From Balneolia bacterium (GTDB lineage Bacteria; Bacteroidota; Rhodothermia; Balneolales; Cyclonatronaceae): a DNA stretch of 11,340 bases. The translations under genes were made by a program, and so were the position numbers. Where the stretch lies: assembly GCA_003567135.1 (NCBI GenBank), contig PXAI01000396.1:1-11340 (forward strand), given 5' to 3'. The notes under the pieces were generated by a model, which was given only the letters and a program-made list of their open reading frames with translations, did no database searches and was not told the DNA's origin. Within the stretch, counting starts at the first letter, position 1; each line of letters begins with the position of its first letter. Below, piece after piece: positions 6,388 to 11,340 of the stretch.

Positions 6388-8244
6388 TCACATCTGGTCG
6401 TTAACCGGAGGCCTTTCAGGCGCCAGGCTCCAGTGTTCCGGAGATCTCCAGAGGCCCGATACAAGTAATTCCCTCATAAAGAAGACTTCTTTCGGCAGCT
6501 TGTTGTACAGTTTGCTGAAAAGTTCTTCGTGGCCCAGAAGCTCCTGTTTCCAGACTTCCGTATCGATGTCCATCACTTTGTTGAAGTCTTCTTCAGAGAA
6601 GTCGAGGCCTCTCCAATCGAGATCTTCATAGCGCGGCATCCAGCCCAGCGGGCTTTCCACGGCGAATCCTTTTCCGCTTACGCGTTCAACGATCCAGCGC
6701 AGTACGCGCATATTGTCGCCGAATCCCGGCCATGCGAATTTTCCGTTCTCATCTTTACGGAACCAGTTCACTCCGAAAACTCTCGGCGGGTTCTTGATGA
6801 TACGGCCAAGCTGCAGCCAGTGATTGATGTAATCGCCCATGTGATAGCCGGCAAACGGAAGCTGCGCGAACGGGTCACGGCGAACTTTACCCATCTGGCC
6901 AAACGCGGCGGCGGTCATTTCTGATCCCATCGTAGCCGCGAGATAAACGCCGAAGTTCCAGTTAAACGCCTGATATACGAGCGGTACAGCCGTTGCGCGG
7001 CGTCCGCCAAAGATAAACGCGCTGATAGGCACGCCTTTCGGATCTTCCCAGGCCGGATCAATAGACGGACACTGAGAAGCAGGAGCCGTAAAACGCGCGT
7101 TCGGGTGCGCTGCCGGCTTTCCGCTTGAAGGATCGTAGCGATTCCCCTGCCAGTCGGTCAGGTTTGCCGGAGGCTCTTTCGATTTCTCCTCCCACCAAAC
7201 TTCCCCGTCGTCCGTTACGGCACAGTTTGTGAAGATGGTATTTTTGGAGATAGACGCCATCGCGTTGGGATTCGTCTTATTATTAGTACCGGGCGCCACG
7301 CCAAAGAATCCTGCCTCAGGATTAATCGCGTAAAGTTTTCCGTCTTCGCCGGGTTTAATCCAGGCGATGTCATCGCCGATGGTCGTAACTTTCCAGCCAT
7401 CCATCTCTTTGGGCGGGATAAGCATCGCAAAGTTGGTTTTACCGCAGGCACTCGGGAACGCGGCCGCAACGTAGGTTTTTTCACCTTCCGGCGACTCCAC
7501 GCCAAGAATAAGCATGTGCTCGGCCAGCCAGCCGTTATCTCTGGCCATCGTGGATGCAATCCTCAGCGCAAAACACTTCTTTCCGAGAAGCGCGTTTCCA
7601 CCGTAGCCTGAACCATAAGACTGAATCAGCTTCTCTTCAGGATAATGCACAATGTACTTCGTATCGGGATTACACGGCCACGAAACGTCTTTTTGTCCCG
7701 GCTCGAGCGGCGCGCCGACAGAATGAACGGCTTTTACGAAATCGCCCTTTTCACCAAGAACATCAATCACTTCACGGCCCATGCGGGTCATGATGCGCAT
7801 ATTTACCACAACGTATTCAGAATCGGTAAGCTGGATTCCAATTTCAGCGATATCGGAACCAATCGGCCCCATGCTGAACGGAATCACATACATCGTACGC
7901 CCTTTCATCGCGCCGTCATACAGGCCTTTGAGCGTCTTCTTCATCTTTCCGGGATCTTCCCAGTTGTTGGTTGGCCCGGCGTCTTCTTTTCTTCTGCTGC
8001 AGATGTATGTTCTGTCTTCAACCCTTGCTACGTCGCTCGGATCAGAGAAAGCGGCATAGGAACCCGGATGTTTTTCCTCATTTAATTTTTTAAATGTACC
8101 CCCTTTAACCAGCCGGTCTGTCATCAAATCATTTTCCTCTACTGAACCGTCAACCCAATGTACATTATCGGGTTTAAGTAATTGGGTCATCTCGTCGACC
8201 CACGCTAATAATTTACTGTGATTCACATCATTTCTATAACTCAT
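6388..8244 (-). CDS. pckG: Phosphoenolpyruvate carboxykinase [GTP]
   Basis: The enzyme interconverts oxaloacetate and phosphoenolpyruvate with GTP/GDP in the cytoplasm, at the start of gluconeogenesis or as an anaplerotic step. The 618-residue length is normal and the gene appears intact. The P-loop AAFPSACGKTN is at residues 261-271, including the reactive Cys267 typical of the GTP form. GDDIAWIKP (290-298) supplies the metal-binding aspartate; SGYGGNALLGKKCFALRIAS (212-231) carries the manganese-ligand lysine and AEHMLILG (241-248) the histidine. VARVEDRTYICS (72-83) gives the substrate arginine, and FRKDENGKFAWPGFGDN (495-511) is the guanine-nucleotide region. The ATG at 8242-8244 is preceded by TTGGAG, with a spacing of nine bases, a good ribosome binding site. 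It stands alone, converging on the three-gene operon and diverging from rsmI; its leader contains a small hairpin. Confidence 0.98.
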   Translation of the reverse strand: MSYRNDVNHSKLLAWVDEMTQLLKPDNVHWVDGSVEENDLMTDRLVKGGTFKKLNEEKHPGSYAAFSDPSDVARVEDRTYICSRRKEDAGPTNNWEDPGKMKKTLKGLYDGAMKGRTMYVIPFSMGPIGSDIAEIGIQLTDSEYVVVNMRIMTRMGREVIDVLGEKGDFVKAVHSVGAPLEPGQKDVSWPCNPDTKYIVHYPEEKLIQSYGSGYGGNALLGKKCFALRIASTMARDNGWLAEHMLILGVESPEGEKTYVAAAFPSACGKTNFAMLIPPKEMDGWKVTTIGDDIAWIKPGEDGKLYAINPEAGFFGVAPGTNNKTNPNAMASISKNTIFTNCAVTDDGEVWWEEKSKEPPANLTDWQGNRYDPSSGKPAAHPNARFTAPASQCPSIDPAWEDPKGVPISAFIFGGRRATAVPLVYQAFNWNFGVYLAATMGSEMTAAAFGQMGKVRRDPFAQLPFAGYHMGDYINHWLQLGRIIKNPPRVFGVNWFRKDENGKFAWPGFGDNMRVLRWIVERVSGKGFAVESPLGWMPRYEDLDWRGLDFSEEDFNKVMDIDTEVWKQELLGHEELFSKLYNKLPKEVFFMRELLVSGLWRSPEHWSLAPERPPVNDQM

Positions 8245-8278
8245 TGAAATAACTCCAAGATATAGGTTTTAATTTGTG

Positions 8279-8302
8279 AAGCCGCTTACGCTGAAACGGC
8301 TT
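8279..8302 (-). promoter_or_regulatory. Hairpin in the pckG 5' leader region
   Basis: AAGCCG (8279-8284) and CGGCTT (8297-8302) form a perfect six-base-pair stem with a 12-base loop, about 35 bp before the pckG ATG. It could stabilise the mRNA or influence its translation. It does not sequester the GGAG site directly and no riboswitch class is recognised. Confidence 0.3.
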
Positions 8303-8466
8303 ATATAATGTATAGGTAAGAAAATGGCTTAACTATGTGATTCAATACTTTTTCTACGAAATAATTAAAAATTGCAGACTCAGGTCTCCAATGCATTTAC
8401 AGTACATTGAAAGGCAAGGAATTATCATAATATTATTTATTGCAACGCATTGATTTAACACATTCG

Positions 8467-8480
8467 TGAAAGCGCTTTTC
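8467..8480. promoter_or_regulatory. LacI-type or cre-like operator candidate
   Basis: TGAAAGCGCTTTTC contains the perfect ten-base palindrome AAAGCGCTTT and is one base from the TGAAAGCGCTTTCA form bound by many LacI-family regulators, including CcpA cre sites. It lies between pckG and rsmI, 223 bp before the pckG start. A catabolic signal on a gluconeogenic gene would make sense, but the distance is large and one half site is imperfect. Confidence 0.25.
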
Positions 8481-8634
8481 TGTCATTTGAAAGATAACTA
8501 CATAATGACTCAATTAATAATTTTTCAGGCCTTTTTTACCCATTTTTTATATGAACCGGACAGCCTCTTAAACTGATTTCTTCATGATCGTTTATAACCG
8601 CGCACTGCTCCTTAATTATCTCGAAATGCTTCCT

Positions 8635-8643
8635 TATATTTTG
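8635..8643 (+). promoter_or_regulatory. Possible -7 promoter element for rsmI-lnt
   Basis: TATATTTTG resembles the Bacteroidota-type TAnnTTTG -7 element with one extra base in the spacer, and ends 26 bp before the rsmI ATG. No matching -33 TTG element is found at the normal distance, so this is a weak call. Confidence 0.25.
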
Positions 8644-8669
8644 CCGAACTTACTTTACCCGGACACACC

Positions 8670-9377
8670 ATGAATACCTTCGGCACGCTTTATCTTGTTG
8701 GAACCCCCATCGGAAATCTCTCTGATTTATCGCAACGTGCGGTGTCGGTTCTGCAGGAAGCTGATCTCATAGCCTGCGAGGACACCCGGACCAGCGGCTC
8801 GATGCTCCGCAATGCCGGAATCGAAACCCGGCTGACCTCCTACCATCAGCACAACGAGCACCGGAAAACAGATTCACTCATCGAACATCTGAAATCGGGA
8901 ATGGATGTCGCCCTTATCAGCGATGCGGGAATGCCCGCCATTTCCGATCCCGGTTTTTTGATTGTGCGCGAGTCGCATAAAAACGGAATCACCGTGGTTC
9001 CTGTTCCGGGACCGTCGGCCGTTATCTGCGCCGTGGCCGCCAGCGGACTCCCCTCCGACCGCTTTATTTTCGAGGGATTCCCCCCGCAAAAGAAAGGGCG
9101 CAAAACACGTCTTGCCGAAATCGCGGAGGAAGACCGGACCGTAGTGCTGTATGAGAGTCCGCACCGTTTGGTGAAACTGCTGGGCGAGCTGCTGGATGTG
9201 TGCGGCGAAGACCGACTTTGCTGCGTTGCGCGGGAGATCACCAAGAAGTTTGAGGAGATCCGACGCGGCACGCTAAAGGAGCTGCATCAGGAATTTTCTT
9301 CGCGCGAACGTATTAAGGGCGAGTTTGCGATCGTTCTATCCGGGAAATCGTATCAGGAAACCACAACAGATGACTGA
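8670..9377 (+). CDS. rsmI: 16S rRNA (cytidine1402-2'-O)-methyltransferase RsmI
   Basis: RsmI uses SAM to methylate the ribose of C1402 in the decoding centre of 16S rRNA. All signature motifs are present: LYLVGTPIGNLSDL at residues 7-20, ACEDTRTS (35-42), YHQHNE (58-63), ALISDAGMPAISDPG (81-95), VPGPSA (112-117), FIFEGFPPQKKGR (132-144), LYESPHRL (160-167) and VAREITKKFEEIRRG (186-200), ending with the final strand KGEFAIVLSG (216-225). At 235 residues it is the short form without the extra C-terminal domain of the 286-residue E. coli enzyme. The ATG at 8670 has only a weak ribosome binding site. The stop lies 8 bp inside lnt, so the two are co-transcribed and probably coupled. Confidence 0.97.
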   Translation: MNTFGTLYLVGTPIGNLSDLSQRAVSVLQEADLIACEDTRTSGSMLRNAGIETRLTSYHQHNEHRKTDSLIEHLKSGMDVALISDAGMPAISDPGFLIVRESHKNGITVVPVPGPSAVICAVAASGLPSDRFIFEGFPPQKKGRKTRLAEIAEEDRTVVLYESPHRLVKLLGELLDVCGEDRLCCVAREITKKFEEIRRGTLKELHQEFSSRERIKGEFAIVLSGKSYQETTTDD

Positions 9378-10935
9378 TCAGGTGAACCGGTATTTTTCAA
9401 ATTTCTGGAACAGTAAATGGGCGCTCAGCCTAACCGCGGGTGTTTTTCTGGGGATATCCTATCCGCCCTTCCCGTTCCCTTTTCTCGTATTTCCGGCGTT
9501 CGTTTTTCTGATCCGTCTGGCCGTACTGACCGACAGCGCGCGTGAGGCGACCTACTATGTGTACCCGTCGCTGGTCATCTGGAACATCATTTCGACCTAC
9601 TGGCTCATTTTCGCAACCGTTGCCGGCGGGATTGCCGCCATTCTGGCCAACAGCGCGGTGATGCTCATCCCTTACCTGATGATCCGCCGCATCCTGCACG
9701 CCAATAAATCGGGCGGCTGGATTCCGGCGCTTTCAATCGCCTCAGTCTGGACCGCCTACGAATTTCTGCATCACCGCTGGGATTTATCCTGGCCGTGGTT
9801 GACGCTCGGTAACGCGTGGTCGAACGTTCCCTGGGCAGTGCAGTATATCGAGTTCACCGGCTCGCTCGGCATCTCGTTCTGGATCGTGGCCGGCTCGTTT
9901 TGGTTATGGAAGATGACCGACCTCAAAGGAAAAAATCCGGTCATCAGCACCGCTTCGGTCATCTTTATCCCGGTTCTTATTTCGCTGATTATGTTTTTCC
10001 GGTTCGATGATCACACCGATGAGCACGTTCACGCCGTGATCGCGCAGCCCAATTACGATTCCTATCTGCATCTGGCGGGATATCCCAACGCCACAATTCC
10101 GCTGCTGGAGCTGATTGAGCTTTCCGGATCGGCCATCACTGAGAATACGCAAGTCGTACTCTGGCCGGAAAACGCGGTGATGGGGCGCATCGACGAGCGG
10201 ATGGTCACCAGTATCGAGCAGCAGATCCGCGAGGCAACGCGCTACTGGGGTATTCCCGTGGTAACCGGCGCTACCTTTTTCAAGTACTATCTGGATGAGG
10301 ATACGTCGCTGCCACCGGTCTACCGTCTGGACGGCTCCGGAACGCCCTTCAACTACTACAACAGCGCCATCGGGATTTACCCTGACGGAACGCGCGAGTG
10401 GTACTTAAAAAACAAGCTCGTGCCGATCGTTGAGCGCTTCCCGTTTGTGAATCAGCTTCGGTTCATTCCCGGAATCGACTGGCCCGGACTATCGGGCTAT
10501 GGCCGCGGCCGCGAACTCCATCTGTTTTCCGCGGATGACGTCTCCTTCCCCGCCGTAGTCTGCTACGATTCCGTTTTCCCCGACCTGATGCGCCGCGCCG
10601 TGCTGCAAAACGCCGGATTCCACGCCGTAGTAACCAACGACGGCTGGTGGGGCGACACCAGCGGACACATCCAGCACTACGATTTCGCCCGCCTCAGAGC
10701 CATCGAAACCCGCCGCGCGGTAGTCCGCAGCGCCAACAACGGCATCTCCGGCATGATCCTCGCCGACGGCTCCGTCCACTCCCGCACCGAATACTGGACC
10801 CGGACGGCTTTTGAGGTAGAGATTCCGATTTATACGCGGATTACGTTTTATACGCGGTTTGGGGATTGGATTGGGTATTTTTCTTTGGTAATTGGATTAG
10901 TTGGATGGGGCTTTTTTAGGTTTCGGAAATTGTGA
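9370..10935 (+). CDS. lnt: Apolipoprotein N-acyltransferase
   Basis: Lnt adds the third acyl chain to the N-terminal cysteine of lipoproteins at the periplasmic face of the inner membrane, the last step of lipoprotein maturation. The protein has 521 residues: several membrane segments in about 17-212, a nitrilase-like periplasmic domain from about 219 to 485, and a last helix at about 500-517. Catalytic residues are in place: Glu267 in VVLWPENAV, Lys347 in WYLKNKLVP, Glu355 in IVERFP and Cys398 in VVCYD. NDGWWGDTSGHIQHYDFARLRAIE (423-446) and RSANNGIS (453-460) are typical. Asp400 replaces the Glu of the usual CYE motif. The ATG at 9370, overlapping rsmI by 8 bp, is preferred over an upstream TTG at 9325 inside rsmI; AGGA lies about 12 bp before it. 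The last 130 bp are markedly richer in G and T than the rest. Confidence 0.95.
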   Translation: MTDQVNRYFSNFWNSKWALSLTAGVFLGISYPPFPFPFLVFPAFVFLIRLAVLTDSAREATYYVYPSLVIWNIISTYWLIFATVAGGIAAILANSAVMLIPYLMIRRILHANKSGGWIPALSIASVWTAYEFLHHRWDLSWPWLTLGNAWSNVPWAVQYIEFTGSLGISFWIVAGSFWLWKMTDLKGKNPVISTASVIFIPVLISLIMFFRFDDHTDEHVHAVIAQPNYDSYLHLAGYPNATIPLLELIELSGSAITENTQVVLWPENAVMGRIDERMVTSIEQQIREATRYWGIPVVTGATFFKYYLDEDTSLPPVYRLDGSGTPFNYYNSAIGIYPDGTREWYLKNKLVPIVERFPFVNQLRFIPGIDWPGLSGYGRGRELHLFSADDVSFPAVVCYDSVFPDLMRRAVLQNAGFHAVVTNDGWWGDTSGHIQHYDFARLRAIETRRAVVRSANNGISGMILADGSVHSRTEYWTRTAFEVEIPIYTRITFYTRFGDWIGYFSLVIGLVGWGFFRFRKL

Positions 10936-10973
10936 TTTGAATTGTGAACTTTTTGGGTGGGCGCGAATCTATA

Positions 10974-11036
10974 GTTTTGAGTGATGAGGATTGAGAGTGA
11001 GTTTTGAGTGATGAGTGATGAGTGATGAGTTTTGAA
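10974..11036. repeat. Degenerate tandem repeat of a GAGTGAT unit
   Basis: Three perfect GAGTGAT units lie at 11006-11026, continuing into GAGTTTTGAA, and broken copies (TTTTGAGTGATGAGG, TTGAGAGTGAG) precede them from 10974. There is no coding sense. It looks like replication-slippage or dispersed low-complexity intergenic DNA. Confidence 0.75.
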
Positions 11037-11183
11037 TACGGTATGTAATTATTTAACAACGCTATAGTTGATTTTACGGGAGTCTGTTTCTAAAAAATGA
11101 GTGAAGGTTTTTAGCTATTCTTAACCGGCTAATACTTTTATAATTTTCTCTGCGAAACGCTATGCATCCCTCCGCGAACCGGC

Positions 11184-11213
11184 ATTTTGAATTTTGAATT
11201 TTGCATTTTGAAT
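11184..11213. repeat. Tandem ATTTTGA-type repeat
   Basis: CATTTTGA, ATTTTGA, ATTTTG and CATTTTGAAT follow one another, three to four copies of a 7-8 base unit. The repeat ends where recognisable RES-domain coding sequence begins, so it marks the left boundary of the truncated gene. Confidence 0.7.
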
Positions 11214-11340
11214 TCATCTCCTATTCTCGAATCCCAGTACATCGGAGACGATTTTGTCCGCCAAAACAGCGCCGCCGTGCTGAAAGTCCCAAGCAGCATT
11301 GTGCCCCTCTCCTGCAACTATTTGATTAGCCCGCAGCACC
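11214..11340 (+). pseudogene. C-terminal fragment of a RES-domain toxin, 5'-truncated
   Basis: From 11214 the frame reads through ESQYIGDDFVRQ and AAVLKVPSSIVPLSCNYLI to SPQH at the right edge. This matches the conserved C-terminal part of the RES domain (GD.f/w......vLkVPS.ivp.e.NyLiNP.Hp), the NAD+-degrading toxin of RES-Xre toxin-antitoxin pairs. The normal product is about 150-230 residues; the N-terminal half with the catalytic Arg/Tyr segment is missing. The frame is open back to 11133 but has no ATG, and that part is low-complexity sequence with no family resemblance. No Xre antitoxin gene precedes it, lnt being the next gene upstream. I infer a remnant left by deletion or rearrangement. 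The end of the domain lies outside the window, so whether the rest is intact is unknown. Confidence 0.75.

Larger units (their letters stand above)
8245..8669. other. Divergent pckG/rsmI intergenic region
   Basis: This AT-rich 425-bp region must hold the promoters of both genes. It contains the pckG ribosome binding site, a leader hairpin (8279-8302), an AAAGCGCTTT palindrome (8469-8478) and a possible rsmI promoter (8635-8643). On the minus strand, TTAAGC and ATTATA spaced 17 bases apart (about 8325 back to 8297) could be a weak sigma-70-like pckG promoter. No RNA gene or convincing independent gene is seen. Confidence 0.4.

Noticed and set aside
9325..9369. Upstream TTG start for lnt adding 15 residues
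   Set aside because: It lies inside rsmI, the added residues are basic and unlike an Lnt N-terminus, and the ATG at 9370 gives a normal overlap and protein.
10489..10779. Minus-strand 96-codon ORF within lnt
   Set aside because: It is Gly/Ala/Val-rich with no motifs, and is explained as the antisense of GC-rich lnt codons.
10974..11213. CRISPR array
   Set aside because: The repeats are 7-8 bases, adjoining and without unique spacers of even length; no cas genes are present.
1..11340. A complete novel defence, secretion or biosynthetic system
   Set aside because: The genes are mostly recognisable housekeeping functions in short separate units; only the small or odd elements listed remain unexplained.

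Overview
The window looks like chromosomal DNA of moderate GC content from a member of the Bacteroidota-Balneolota-Rhodothermota side of the tree. The grounds are weak Shine-Dalgarno signals in front of most genes, AT-rich intergenic regions, a GTP-type PEP carboxykinase, a short RsmI without the C-terminal domain, a cytidylate-kinase-like protein, and an apolipoprotein N-acyltransferase, which implies a Gram-negative envelope. The phylum is an inference from family memory, not proven here.

Layout. 1-866 (minus) is the N-terminal three quarters of anmK (cell-wall recycling), cut by the window edge. Divergent from it is a 74-residue protein of unknown function (1021-1245), then an AT-rich stretch holding a small cationic ORF (1504-1629) with a very good ribosome binding site and its own intrinsic terminator (1678-1710). 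A monoacylglycerol-lipase-like hydrolase (1709-2551, minus) follows. The gap after it is mostly one 234-bp element with perfect 18-bp terminal inverted repeats and a long internal hairpin (2624-2857), a MITE candidate. Next come a membrane-anchored beta-lactamase-fold protein that seems to have lost its catalytic residues (2933-4123) and a tight three-gene operon (4210-6210): cytidylate-kinase-like protein, two-TM protein, and a diverged RsmI-family methyltransferase.

A GC-rich palindrome and short direct repeats separate this operon from the convergent pckG (6388-8244, minus; gluconeogenesis/anaplerosis). A 425-bp divergent intergenic region precedes rsmI (8670-9377) and lnt (9370-10935), which overlap by 8 bp. 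The right end is low-complexity repeats followed by the C-terminal part of a RES-domain toxin that lacks its N-terminus and any start codon, so it is probably a decayed RES-Xre toxin remnant.

Functionally this is largely housekeeping: peptidoglycan recycling, lipoprotein maturation, 16S rRNA methylation and central carbon metabolism. I do not see a complete novel defence or mobile system. The most interesting items are the MITE-like element, the small ORF with its own signals, the catalytically degenerate beta-lactamase-like protein, the two RsmI-family paralogues in one window, and the RES remnant.
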